A stretch of DNA of 64,000 nucleotides from Amia ocellicauda. Its lineage: Eukaryota > Chordata > Actinopteri > Amiiformes > Amiidae. Below are positions 21,390 to 32,720 of the stretch, one piece after another (the stretch's first letter is position 1; every line of letters starts with the position of its first letter). Location: contig NC_089850.1 in assembly GCF_036373705.1 (NCBI RefSeq), positions 28,097,733-28,161,732 of the forward strand, given 5' to 3'. Below the pieces are notes generated by a model, which did not search any database, was not told the DNA's origin, and was given only the letters and a program-made list of their open reading frames with translations. The translations under genes were made by a program, and so were the position numbers.

Positions 21390-21836
21390 GTTGTACCACT
21401 TCACCATCTACTGCAACTTTCTGCATATGTTTGCATTGCTTTCCACTGTATTACAATGCAAACAAACTTTATTATTCTTTAATTGTATACAAATGATATC
21501 AGTCTAAATTAGCAGGGGTGGGGGGAGCGATGGCTATTGTCGGGGTGCTTGCAGAGCGGCGATGAGAGCGGGGCGGACCGTGTGCGCATGTGCATTAAAG
21601 CATCTCTTGGTTGTGTGTTATTGTGTGTCGGGTCTCATGTCCGTCTGTGTTGCTGATGCTCATTTCTTGCCGCATCCGACACGTGTGGAAAAACCGGGGA
21701 GAACGCAAAGCGTCCTAATGACGAAAAATACTGCCGTAAAGATTGCGATTTGCGACACCACGTTATAAACGATAGAGCATAATCTGACACGATAGACGTT
21801 TTTCTATCGTCATACGATATATATCGACAACCCTAC

Positions 21837-22740
21837 TATATATATAGTTTGTTCGACTATCCTCTGCTGGATTGTGAAGGAAGGGCTCTCTAATGTTATA
21901 TTTGGCACTATTTTGTAGGGACTTTCTTTTAAACTATTATTGTTATATCGCTGTTTTCATGACATGCTTTAAACTTACCATTACTATGCGTACATTCACA
22001 ATTATAGGCACTTTCTAATACTATAAATAAAGGATGGATATGGTCTGACAAACTGTATGATTACGATCTGCTTATATTGACTTATGCATTTAAAAGACCG
22101 CTATCTACCAGTATACATTCAAAAGATTAAGCATTTCAAGTTATATTAAACACATGCATGCAATGTTGAGCTCTATTAACACAAAGCGCAATGGGATAAT
22201 AGGGATTAATAGCTGGTTGACAAAGGCTCGGAGAGTCGTCTGCAATTTTAAACAGCACCGCGCTCACATGTGCGCTAATAATCAGTACTGAAGTCCCGTA
22301 TATACGAGGTTAATGTGCTGTTATTATTATTATTAGTTACCTAAGTGGAATACTATTAATATATAAAGCAGTTAATGTCATTTGGTATGTAAGTAGTAGC
22401 AGTGAATAAATATTAGTATATAAAACAGTATTATACTGATATAATACAGTATTGTATGGGGATATCGTATGGTAAAAGCTCCTTTAAAGCAGGTAAAATC
22501 ATAGAACATATATTATATTATAATATAGGGAATTAACTGAGACATGTGGGCTTTTTCTAACCAAGTCTGGTAGCGCAGTTAACTAGACTGAATAATAAGT
22601 AATTATAAATAATAATATGGAATAATAACATGACAAATAATCCGTATTAAAGCCCCGTATACACATATTGAATGTAGTATAATTATTATTAGTAGTAGCA
22701 GTGGTATAAGTATTATAATTATACAGTATTTAATACAGAA
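21837..22740. other. AT-rich intergenic DNA
   Basis: No gene or clear repeat apart from short TTA/AGT trinucleotide runs near 22320-22337 and 22681-22700. Confidence 0.55.
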
Positions 22741-22779
22741 ATCAATAATACAGCAGTGACCGCAGTGCAAATCACAGTG

Positions 22780-23240
22780 CAGCGCGCAGGCGCAGAGTAT
22801 ACCAGAGACAGGAGGAATCGAATGATGGGAATCGAGACCGCTGATTGGCTACTGACTGGGCCGTTATTTGCATATTCAACGCTGATTGGCTGCCGGTCTG
22901 ATCGATCAGTTCTCAGTAAATATCGATCCAGCCGCACAAACAGCTCCGGCAGCCCGAGCGGCATCACAGAGAGGCTCTGCGTGGATCTGCAGTCCGTACG
23001 ACGGGAACCAGCAGGAGTAGCGTCCGGACGGAGAAGAAAACACACGCGGGCTAATACTGTATCGATCGCAACAACAGGAACGGCAGCAAACCTCGCGGCT
23101 GTCCCTGTGTGCCTGCGATGCTGCGGTCTTTGCTTCGATTTAGTTTTTGTTTACGAGTTTTGGCTGTTTTGTCGTGAGGGCGGGATTTACAGGGAGGCGT
23201 GGATCACGGGTCTCCATTGGTCCAGCAGGTTTGAGTGACG
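22780..23240. promoter_or_regulatory. GC-rich, CCAAT/octamer promoter-like block
   Basis: A CpG-richer island in AT-rich DNA with two inverted CCAAT boxes (CTGATTGGCT at 22841-22850, GCTGATTGGC at 22881-22890), a perfect octamer ATTTGCAT at 22866-22873 between them, and a third inverted CCAAT box (CCATTGGTCC) near 23213. This arrangement is typical of a vertebrate promoter. The 160-codon frame over it (22756-23238) has no family features and is probably chance, though an unrecognised transcript cannot be excluded. Confidence 0.4.
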
Positions 23241-23340
23241 GGTCTTCCTACCCAATCAGTGAGCAGGTGGCCGCTCTGGTGATTCTGTGTGGGATGGTGT
23301 CGACTGGCTCGGGTTCAGTAGTGATGCAGTTCGATTCTTT

Positions 23341-23636
23341 TCAGTGAATCGATTCATTTGATTCAGTTCAGTTCGGTGACTCGATTAATTTGATTCAGTT
23401 CAGTTCGGTGACTCGATTCATTTGATTCAGTTCAGTTCGGTGACTCGATTCATTTGATTCAGTTCAGTTCGGTGACTCGATTCATTTGATTCAGTTCAGT
23501 TCGGTGACTCGATTCATTTGATTCAGTTCAGTTCGGTGAATCGATTCATTTGATTCAGTTCAGTTCGGTGAATCGATTCATTTGATTCAGTTCAGTTCGG
23601 TGACTCGATTCATTTCGTTCACTGATTCAGTGACTC
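23341..23636. repeat. 32-bp minisatellite, about 9 units
   Basis: Head-to-tail units of 32 bp (unit starts at 23345, 23377, 23409 and so on to 23601), each with CGATTCATTTGATTCAGTTC and a variable TGAATC/TGACTC. Eight units are full and nearly identical; the ninth decays (CATTTCGTTCACTGATTCAG). Sequence to 24370 is also enriched in GATTC/GACTC motifs. Confidence 0.95.
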
Positions 23637-23835
23637 GCACCAATGCAGCCCGAATCAGGATGGGATACAGACACTTGAACCACAAAAGCGAGGAAAATAC
23701 TATATTTGACTGTTACAGTTACAGTTCAATACAGTTGAGACAAATATATATTTAAAATCCCGGAGATAATATCAGTTTGAAGCATTAACATTATTTAGCC
23801 AACACGATTAATCTAATTAAATTAATATATTGATT

Positions 23836-23886
23836 GGACAAGGGCGTCTGCAAATAAATATTATTATTAATAATAATAATAATATC
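23836..23886 (+). mobile_element. 5'-truncated L2-type 3' tail
   Basis: The short stretch GGACAAGGGCGTCTGC followed by AAATAAAT and ATT/AAT repeats matches the conserved 3' tail of L2-clade LINEs and the SINEs that use it. Only the tail is present. The longer L2 at 24524-29303 ends in a similar tail. Confidence 0.6.
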
Positions 23887-24523
23887 GTTACATAAATGTC
23901 TTGCAAAATGTTTTACGTGTATAAAACATTACAAAAACAGACCTCATAGCGATTTATTAAATATTTTGTTTTGTTCGGCAGTTACCCAATGAATACGGAC
24001 TGTAATACACACACATTATGTACAGTAAATATTGCATAAACGTCTAATCTCATGTTCTGACAGTAGTCTATACTCGGTCTGGATGATGTAACTGACGCCA
24101 TTTTGGCTCATACATATTGCTTTCTTATGCACTAAGCAAGAGGGAATTTGGAACCAACATGGCGCACACGGTCTTCAGCTTCACAGCTCTCAGCGACTCG
24201 CCAGGACGAACGAATCCGCCGCACTGAGTCAGAGTCGCTGATCGGGAGTCGACGGCGGCTCTGCGGCTCCTGAGCGCCGCAGCTCACAGCGAATCAAAAG
24301 AGCCGATTCAATGCGTCACGGATCTGAGTCCCATCGGCCACCGCAGTGATTCGTTCATCAAGAAAATCACTAGTTTCTACAGCAGCTTTCTTTTGTCCAA
24401 AAAATTGTTTAGTCAGAAATGCCTCCCAAGAAATAAGAAAGTATACTTCAGTCAATGGTATGTATGAAATTAAACTGTATGTTTGAAATATATGAAGTTA
24501 TATCACATATTTAAAATGTAAAT

Positions 24524-24627
24524 CTACCACCTCCTGGTCCACATGCTTCTGTCTTCTGTCTTCCCTCACTGTCCTCGCCTACCATCCTCCTGGGTGACTT
24601 TTATATCCTCCTCTCTAACCCCTCCTC
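24524..24627 (+). mobile_element. L2-like LINE, 5' segment (endonuclease part)
   Basis: Translation gives an apurinic-endonuclease motif (PTILLGDFYI, family norm ILLGDFN) preceded by PPPGPHAS. The frame stops abruptly where the Tx1-like LINE enters and resumes after 27971. The element is also truncated at its own 5' end. Confidence 0.7.
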
Positions 24628-27600
24628 AGTAAGCCACTGGAGAGGACCGCCATGTCTTCGGAGGCGGTCTTCTTTTCAGACCACAGGCTCCTGACGACAG
24701 AGGTGCTCATCCCGAGCACACGGGAGTCGGGGCCTGGGGTCTGGAAGCTCAACACCTCCCTGCTCGATGACCCTCGTGTTATTAAGACCTTTAGCAGACG
24801 CCTCGAGGAGTGGAGGACCCTGAAGGACCTTTTTGATTCTCCCATAGAGTGGTGGGAGATGGTGAAGAAAAGAACCAAGGGCTACTTCATTCAGCTGGGG
24901 AAACGGAAAGCTCGTGAGAGGCGGGCGAGATATTCCCATCTAAACGCCCGCCTCCAGCGCCTGAGTCTTTTACAGCTCAGAGGCTTCGACCTAGCTGAGG
25001 AGGTGGCCCGGGTCAAACTGAGTCTCTCCGCCCTCTATCGGGAGGAGCAAGAGAAGATCAAGGTCCTTTCCAGGGTCCGCATCATGGAGGACGATGAGAA
25101 ATGCAGCCGCTTCTTCTTCAAGAAAACGAAGGAGAGGCGGCCTGCAATGTCCTCCATGATCGACTCCTCGGGGCAAGAGGTGGAGGGCAGAGAGGCTGTT
25201 GAGACAGTGGTGCGGGATTTCTACAGGGAGTTGTACGACCAGAAGGTGGTGGATCAAAATCTGATCCATCACTTTCTGTCCCTGTTGGAGTCCCGCAATG
25301 AGGGGGACGAGGAGGAGGAGGAGGATCCAGAGATCACCACCACTGAACTCTCCCAGGTGATAAAGAGTCTTAACTCTGGAAGGACACCAGGTCCCGACGG
25401 GATCCCTGCTGAGTTCTATAAGATCTTTTGGGAGGTGCTTAAAGAAGATCTGGCCCAGGTCTTGGGGTCGATGTACAGAGAGGGCAGATTGGCCCCTTCT
25501 ATGAAGAAGAGTATCCTCTCCCTTCTTCACAAGAAGGGAGACCAAAAAGATCTGAGGAACTGGCGGCCAGTCAGCCTCCTGTGCACCGACTACAAGATAC
25601 TGGCCAAAGCACTGACGCTCCGGCTGCAGCGGCCACTCCCTCAAGTCGTGGGTCCCGACCAGGTCTGTGGTGCCCGGGGGAGATCAGCGGCCGACAACGC
25701 CATGCTGCTCAGGGATGTCGTGGCCTACTCGAACGAGAGAGGGCTTCCCCTGGTCCTAATCAGCTTGGACCAGGAGAAAGCCTTCGACAGAGTGGGCCAC
25801 GAATACCTGCAGCTCGTCATGGAGAGGATGGGTCTCGCTCTTGGCCTGAGGAAGTGGGTTAAGATCATCTACAGCGGCCTAAGCAGCAGGGTCCTTGTGA
25901 ACCGCCACCTGACCGAACCATTTCCGGTCAGGTCGGGGGTCCGGCAGGGTTGTCCCCTGTCGGCCCTGCTGTACGTCCTCTGCTTGGAGCCGTTCATGCA
26001 GGCGATCCGCCGGGACGTCCGGGTGACAGGTTTCCATCTCCCGGGTTCCGGCGGAGAGCAACTGAAGGCCCTGGCCTATATGGACGACGTGGCCGTGGTT
26101 TGCACGGACGCTCCGTCCGTGGCCAGGGTCGAGGAACTGCTGGACGGCTTCTGCAGGGCGACGGGGGCCGCTGTCAACAAGGCCAAGAGCGAGGTCTACC
26201 TCTCCAGGGCATGACCTGTCGGCCGGGGCCCGCCGACCGTGTTCCCTGTGAAGCCGTCTATCAAGGTTCTGGGGATCACGATCGACGGGACCAACACGGG
26301 CACCCGGAGCTGGGAGGAGGCCATAGCGAAGGTCCAAAGGAAGATCCACGGCTGGAGCACAAGGACCTTGACGATGGCTGGTAAGGTGCTGGTCGTAAAG
26401 GCCATCCTCTTCCCGATACTCCTCTACGTAGGAATGATCTTCCCCCCAGACAAGGTCATCGCAAAATTAGTGACCCGAATTATATTCCGGTTTGTCTGGG
26501 GGAGCAAAATGGAGAGGCTGAAAAGAGTGCAGATGGTGAAGGGTACCCTGGATGGAGGCAGGGGGGTCCCGGACGTTGTGCGGCTGATAAAGGCGCAGGG
26601 GCTGGCCTATGTGGTCAAGAACATCCAGGCTGCTGGCAAGAAAGTGAGTTTCATGAACCGCTTTTATTTTGCCAGCAGCCTGAGACCATTCGGCCTCTGC
26701 GCCATGGATAACACCAGGCCGCACTCGTGGGATCCCCCGCCGTTCTACAGGGCGCTCCGAGCCTTTGCGCTCGAAGTAGGCCTCCATAAAGTCGTGCTGG
26801 CCTCCTGGGATTATAAGACCATCTGTAGCCAGATGAGATCTACCCAGGAGACCAGCCGGATAGAAGATTTCCCTCCCGAAACCTGCCGGTTTATCTGGGC
26901 TAACGCTACGCACGTTTGCCTCATGAATACGCAGAAAGATGTCTCCTGGATGGCTGTGAGTCGGTGTCTCCCCACCCGAGTGTTCATGCACAGAAGGGGC
27001 ATAGCTCCTTATGACACCTGCCCCTATAAGGGTTGCCTGGGGAAGGAGACGGAGGCTCACATCTTTAGTGAGTGCCCCTCCGCCCACAGGGTCTGGCTCC
27101 TGTTTTCTCCGTTCCTCCACAGGTTTGCCGTTCCTGCGCGGGCGACCGCCCAGCAGATCCTGTACGGTCCGGCCAGGGGAATATCAACATCTACCCTGAG
27201 GTGCTGGTGGCGTGTCGTCTGCGCAGTGAAGCAGGCACTGTGGGAGGGACGGAACATCTGTCTGTTCAACAAGCAGGAGCTGGACCCGATCGTCATCGCG
27301 CGGAGGGGCATGGTGTTCGTAAGAGACTTTGTCAATCTGGAGGTCCATCAGAGGGGCAAGGAGGAAGCCTATAAGAACTGGCACATACAAGATCTGGGGG
27401 AGCTCAGGATCCCATGATGGGACCCACCTCCGGGGACGGTCAGTTCCCCCTGCTGGAGCCCGAGTCCAAGATCTTTTAAAGATTTTATGGATGATTGTTT
27501 TTAAAAAAAAGATTTTAAAAATGAATCTTAATTGTTTTTAAAGATTTAGTTGCTTTTAAACCACATTGTTTAGGGTTTTTTGGTTTAGTTTTGTTATATT

Positions 27601-27971
27601 CTTTTGTCAAATACATTGACCGTTTTGGATTTAATTTTAAATGCATTGGACCTTTTTTGTTTGTTTTTTATTTTTACCTTTTTAATTGTTTCTTTATTTT
27701 GTCCAATGCATTTTCAGTTATTTTCAATGTATTTGACTTTTATGTTGGTGAGCAGTTTTTGCTTTTATCACGTTTGTTTTGTTGTTTTGGGCACGTTTAT
27801 TTTGAAGTTAATTGTTTTATTGTTTGTTAAAAATCACAAAGATTTTAATTTTTTTTTAAGTGATTTTAAGGATTGATTTTTTAAAGATTTTAATCATGAG
27901 TATTAAAAAATTTTGAATTGTTTTTATTCATGTAAAATGTAAAATACTACATCAAATAAACAGTATTTCTT
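24628..27971 (+). mobile_element. Tx1-like (L1 superfamily) LINE inserted in the L2 element
   Basis: A 3.3-kb 5'-truncated retrotransposon flanked by a 9-bp duplication CCCCTCCTC (24619-24627 and 27972-27980). It holds the end of the endonuclease, the reverse transcriptase and the C-terminal Cys/His domain, then about 550 bp of T-rich 3' UTR with repeated GATTTTAAAGAT-like units and an AATAAA near the 3' end. There is no long poly(A). Confidence 0.85.
24652..27417 (+). pseudogene. LINE ORF2 (endonuclease end, reverse transcriptase, CCHC) with one in-frame stop
   Basis: One continuous frame of 922 codons broken only by a TGA at 26212-26214; the part after the stop is in the same frame. Homology starts a little upstream of the first ATG (about 24628) because the element is 5'-truncated. 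Near the start, FFSDHRLLTTEV is the end of an APE-type endonuclease. The reverse transcriptase includes GRTPGPDGIPAEFY, LDQEKAFDRV (catalytic D373), SGVRQGCPLSALLY and YMDD (D478, D479). After the stop, PSIKVLGITI and the thumb region follow, then a C-terminal Cys-Cys-His-Cys motif (CPYKGC...EAHIFSEC, about 27019-27078). The layout is that of L1-superfamily, Tx1-like fish LINEs. With a single lesion, the copy is young but inactive by itself. Confidence 0.88.
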
Positions 27972-29303
27972 CCCCTCCTCCACTCGTTTAACTTCTCTCT
28001 CTCCCCATCTCCCTCAACTCACAGGGCAGACTGCCAGCTATATCTCATCTTCTCTAGAGGCTGCTCCCCTTCTACACTCTCCATGACACCCCTGGACATC
28101 TCAGACCACCTTTTCATCTCCTTCTCCCTTTCCCTCCACTCCCTCTGTCACCTTCCACCATAATCTCCACTCCGTCTCACCCTCCACCCTAGCCTCCACT
28201 GCTCTCACTCTCTTACCTTCCATTGACTGTTTTTCCCATCTGTCTGTCAACTGTGCTACCTCCTCTTTGTTTTCTTCCCTCACCTCCTCCCTTGACTCTC
28301 TCTGTCCTCTCGCGTCTCGTCCTGTCCGTCCCTCCCCTCTACAGCCTTGGATCTCTTCTGTCTGCCGCTCAGCACGATTCAGTCTGCGCACTGCTGAACA
28401 GAAGTGGAAGAGGTCCAAACCCAGCTGCCCTCAAAGTCTACCGCTCTCTACTGTCTACATTCTCCTCCTCACTCACCTCAGCCAAGAAGTCTTACTTCCA
28501 ATCACTCTTTGAGTCCACTGTCAACAACCCCCGCAAACTCTTCTCCACCTTCTCCTCCCTCTTTGTCCCCCCCTCCTCCTTTTGCCTCCTTCTTCTCCTC
28601 CAAGATCACAGACCCCCCTCCTCTCCCATCCTGCCCAAGTCTCCCACTGATCAAGCTTCCTTTTCTTCATTCTCACCTCTCTCAGACTTTGATCTTTCCT
28701 CTCTCCTCCTATGTCACAAACCTACAACATGCGCCCTGGACCCACTCGCCTCCTCAAAGTGACTGTTCCTAATCTACTCTCCTTCATCTCCTCCCTCCTC
28801 AACTCCTCACTCCTCTCTGGCTGTTTCCCCTCCTCTGTCTCTGTGACCCTACCCCAATGGTACTGTCAATGTAACTTTTTTCATGGTACCAGAGCAGGGT
28901 TAAACAAGCTGCTGTCATCCCACTACCCAAAAAACCAACCCTTGACCCCTCCTCTCCTCAGAACTACCGCCCTGTCTCCCTACTCCCCTTCCTCTCAAAG
29001 ACTCTGGAGCGGGCGGTCCACCGTCAGCTATCTGACTTTCTTTCCCATCACTCACTTCTAGATCCTCTGCAATCCAGCTTCCGCACTCCACTGAGACGGC
29101 TCTCCCAGCAGTTGCACTGATCAGCTCTTACAATCTAGGATGTAAGACCTTATATATTGTTACTGTATATCTGGCATACACTTTGAATTTGTAAAATGTA
29201 TTTTGCCTTGTACTACACTTTATTGCACTTTGTATTGCTCTTATATGTTGTAAGTTGCCCTGGACAAGGGTGTCTGCTAATAAATAAATAATAATAATAA
29301 TAA
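27972..29303 (+). pseudogene. L2-like LINE, 3' segment, internally deleted
   Basis: The second half of the L2-like element. In several frames it reads as endonuclease end (PLDISDHLFISFS), a linker (VYRSLLSTFSSSLTSAKKSYFQ, with VNNPRKLFSTFSSLF), then the start of the reverse transcriptase (AAVIPLLKKP-like and NYRPVSLLPFLSKTLERAV). It then jumps from LLDPLQSSFR straight to the 3' tail, so the catalytic reverse transcriptase core is missing. The tail GCCCTGGACAAGGGTGTCTGCTAA plus TAAA/TAA repeats (to 29303) is the L2-clade signature. A ~40-bp insertion near 28856-28898 and several frameshifts mark it as dead. Confidence 0.8.
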
Positions 29304-31620
29304 ATGTAAAGCAGTTTTTTGTTTATTTAGTGAAAAGCCTTTTTTCAGAGGATTTCATCACTGCCACAGAAGCTCTGCCTCCAGTGATATATACCTGTAC
29401 CAGAACAATTATTTACCAGGTTATCAAACACTTGAATTTTTAGTGTTTTCAGAAGTTTATCTTTTAATAAGAGAAAGAAGAGGTCATTAAATAAAATTGA
29501 ATGTGATACTGGAACTTATTTTGTGAAAGTATTTTTGATGTCAATGTCTCATGACAGTGAGACATTGAAATATTTGTCATGGTCAACTGAAAGACAAGTT
29601 TATGGCCATTTTGTATGTTCTTATTCTTATATATTTTCCCCCCAAAAGATACACAGTTACAGCAGAGAAGAGAAGGTGAAAAATAGGGCCACCAAATAAT
29701 ATGCCCACCAAGTCCCTGGTGGTATACCTCAGATAAGTAAGCACTTAAGAGCACTTAAGAAGAAGATAGAAGAGCAAGTCCGCATTAGTCCTGGCCCAAA
29801 AAACATAATAACCTCTCTCTGCTCCAAACTAACTGTGGGAAAACTAGCAAATGTTCACAGCAGTGTCTGAAAATATTAGTACTATAACATGATGCTGTAT
29901 AATTTATTCAAAATCAATATAATTTATATAATAATTACATCCATAAGTTTGAGTAACTTTGTATTTTATATCTCATTTATCTATACTATATTTATGTCTG
30001 TTCCAATTTATTTTCTAAAACCATGTGTAAGCACACATTTTGCTGTATTTATCACAAAATAAATTTGTATACAAATGTAATGGCATACTTGAATATGAAA
30101 TATTATTTGTTATATACGACTATACTAATTTTGTCTTTAGAGGAAGCCTATGATTTACAATATGATTATGGAATACCCAATTACACCTTGCCTCTCAGTA
30201 ATGGTGTTTGTAAAATGAACTAATTACTTGTTAATCAGCAATAAATAAACATAGGCACACATTTTATGTTTCTTATTAGATAGTATAGTGATTCCCAATC
30301 CTCATTCCTAGAGTACATTGTGTGTCTTTGTTTTTGTTTAAGTGAAATCTACACTAATTGATTCCATAATTTAGAGGTTTTCATTCATTGTCAGCCTTGG
30401 AAATTGTTCAAATAATTAACTGACACTGAAAACCAGCAGTATTAAACCAAGAACTGAGCAGTTCTCAATTGTAGGGACACCATCAGAAATGCAACAGGAC
30501 AAATAAAACATCAAAGGACTTCAATGTTGCAACTCATGGTGTGGGCTTTGAAGTGCTGAATATGTATAGTTCTACTCTTGAAATATGTGCTGATGCCCAG
30601 ATTGAAAAACTGAACAATGTGTAATATGGAGTCAATATAATTTCATTTTAAAACAGTTGGAAAAAATTAAAATATGCAAATGCAAAATATTTGTATGTCC
30701 TGTTTCACAGCCATTAATATTATTTTGTAGAAGAACGATGCTATACAAAATGTACAATAAATGTAAGTAATAAAGTCACTTTACAAAGTTAATATACAGT
30801 TTATTGTGTTTAATTTATAATTTCCATGTTAACAGTAATACAGGAATCCATTGGGTTGCCCAAAATGCATGAGTCAGATTGACTACTATATATAATTTTT
30901 ACTTATTTACTATTTTATATATGAACATTATATATACATAACTTCCATTTTGTCTTTAAGTGATGATAGCACAATGAATGGTGCACATAAAACCAAACAC
31001 TTGTCTGCTAGTTAATGATGACAAATATATAATATTGCATTGTAATAAATGTAATAATAACAAAATAATTTATGTCAGTATAAAATAATATAAACATTTG
31101 GTAAACAAGAACTCTCCTGCAACAGGACTAACTACACCTATATACATAATCTTAAGAACAGATTTTTTGAGGAACATGTCTTATAAAAAGGTAAACAGTA
31201 AGTACTGATTTTTACATCTAAACAAACAAATCCGATTAAATTTCATTGTGGTTTATTATTTGAAACAGACATTCAATAGTATGCTGTACATTCATGACTG
31301 TCACACTACAGAGAAACCTTACTCCAGGTGAAGTTATAGTGTAAATTTAGGTTGTTGATTCATTCTACAAATGAGATCCAGGAATGTTCTATTATGTCTC
31401 TGAAAGGGAATAAAAAGTGATACAATTGAGTAGCTGACATATCTAATTCTCTATCAAACCACTCAGAAAGAATATTTACAGGGCTTAAATGTTTCGTTTC
31501 CTTACAAATGGAAAGGAGTGATCAAAAATAGAATATTGATGAGAATATACACAATTGGCGGTCTAAACCTACTATGCAATAGTCCAGTCTGAAAGTCCTC
31601 TACCCAACAAAAATAAAACA
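29304..31620. other. AT-rich intergenic DNA
   Basis: No gene. A small perfect hairpin (TCAATGTCTCA ... TGAGACATTGA) lies at about 29541-29568. Nothing else stands out. Confidence 0.6.
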
Positions 31621-31624
31621 GCCA

Positions 31625-32140
31625 CCACTATATACCAGCCTGCCAGGCACATCATCAGCCCTATATATACCAGCCTGCCAGGCACATCATCAGCCCTATA
31701 TATACCAGCCTGCCAGGCACATCATCAGCCCTATATATACCAGCCTGCCAGGCGGATCATCACACAATATATACCAGCCTGCCAGGCACATCATCAGCCC
31801 TATATATACCAGCCTGCCAGGCACATCATCAGCCCTATATATACCAGCCTGCCAGGCACATCATCAGCCCTATATATACCAGCCTGCCAGGCGGATCATC
31901 ACACAATATATACCAGCCTGCCAGGCACATCATCAGCCCTATATATACCAGCCTGCCAGGCACATCATCAGCCCTATATATACCAGCCTGCCAGGCACAT
32001 CATCAGCCCTATATATACCAGCCTGCCAGGCGGATCATCACACTATATATACCAGCCTGCCAGGCGGATCGACACCATTATATACCAGCGTGCCAGGCAG
32101 ACCAGCATCATTATATACCAGCGTGCCAGGCACATCATCA
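31625..32140. repeat. 35-bp minisatellite with 139-bp higher-order period
   Basis: About fourteen units sharing the core TATATACCAGCCTGCCAGGC. Three 35-bp units with the spacer ACATCATCAGCCC are followed by one 34-bp unit with GGATCATCACACAA. This four-unit block repeats three times; the GGATC-type spacers begin at 31754, 31893 and 32032, exactly 139 bp apart. The right end holds more divergent units (CCAGCGTGCCAGGC). Confidence 0.95.
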
Positions 32141-32209
32141 CCATAGTCTTGCCGCGGTTTTCAATTTGAAAATGCAGTGTCGAAAAAACCAAAACAAGTC
32201 GTAGATACC

Positions 32210-32720
32210 TTGCAGGCGTGTTGTGCGTGTGACGTATCCGGGAGGCGGGGTTTGTGAGCGGCCAGTTCAAGGCTAATTTGTCCCCCGAGCGTTCAATACA
32301 CGCAGACAGAGGCGGAGAACTAATCCCGCCTACTATGATCTGATTGGCTGCAGCCTGGGGTCAAACTGGGTCAAATACACGTCGCTCACTGGCGATTGGC
32401 CACAGTCTGAACCAAAACAGGAAGTCGTGTCTTACTCAAATACGTGTAGAGACTCGTATACAAGAATAGGGCTCATACGCCAGTAAAGAACACAATGTAT
32501 CGAATAAACGATAAGTTTTGCACATGACTGGAAATGTAATAGTTTAATAATACATACAAAGTTCATTGGTTTACATAGTAACAGTACACATGGATTGAAT
32601 GTGTTTGGTTTAGCGCTAGCAAATAAAAGTTCCCATTCAAACTGCACGGAGACACACAGGCCCAGACGCAGCTCCGCGCCGGTTACATCCCGCACTCCGT
32701 TTCACTGTAGCGTCGTAATC
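32210..32720. promoter_or_regulatory. GC-rich, CCAAT-box promoter-like block
   Basis: A CpG-richer segment after the minisatellite with a GC box (GGAGGCGGGG near 32240), inverted CCAAT boxes at about 32339-32350 and 32391-32400, and a second GC-rich patch at 32645-32740. No gene is recognised on either side apart from tRNA-Leu 0.7 kb to the right. Confidence 0.35.

Larger units (their letters stand above)
20704..21836. mobile_element. Non-autonomous DNA transposon with GGGCTGGGCGATAT ends
   Basis: The left end AGGGCTGGGCGATATGA and the right end (complement of ATATATATCGACAACCCT) are imperfect inverted repeats, a terminal sequence common in fish genomes and often assigned to hAT-type elements. 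Subterminal motifs are also mirrored (ATAGACGTTT near both ends). The interior holds a (TA)n(CA)n array (20968-21026), an (AAT)n array (21347-21387) and a GC-richer stretch at 21510-21720, but no transposase. Both flanks are TA-rich, so the target duplication cannot be defined. Confidence 0.6.

Noticed and set aside
22756..23238. 160-codon frame across the GC-rich block
   Set aside because: High-GC DNA gives long chance frames on both strands here; no domain is recognisable.
24991..25644. 217-codon minus frame and other long minus frames in the LINE
   Set aside because: Antisense of the reverse transcriptase, favoured by its codon bias.
28101..28418. Glu/Arg-rich minus frame
   Set aside because: Antisense of the CT-rich L2 linker region.
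31625..32140. Regularly spaced repeats resembling a CRISPR array
   Set aside because: The spacers are themselves repeated and the host is a vertebrate; this is a minisatellite with higher-order structure.
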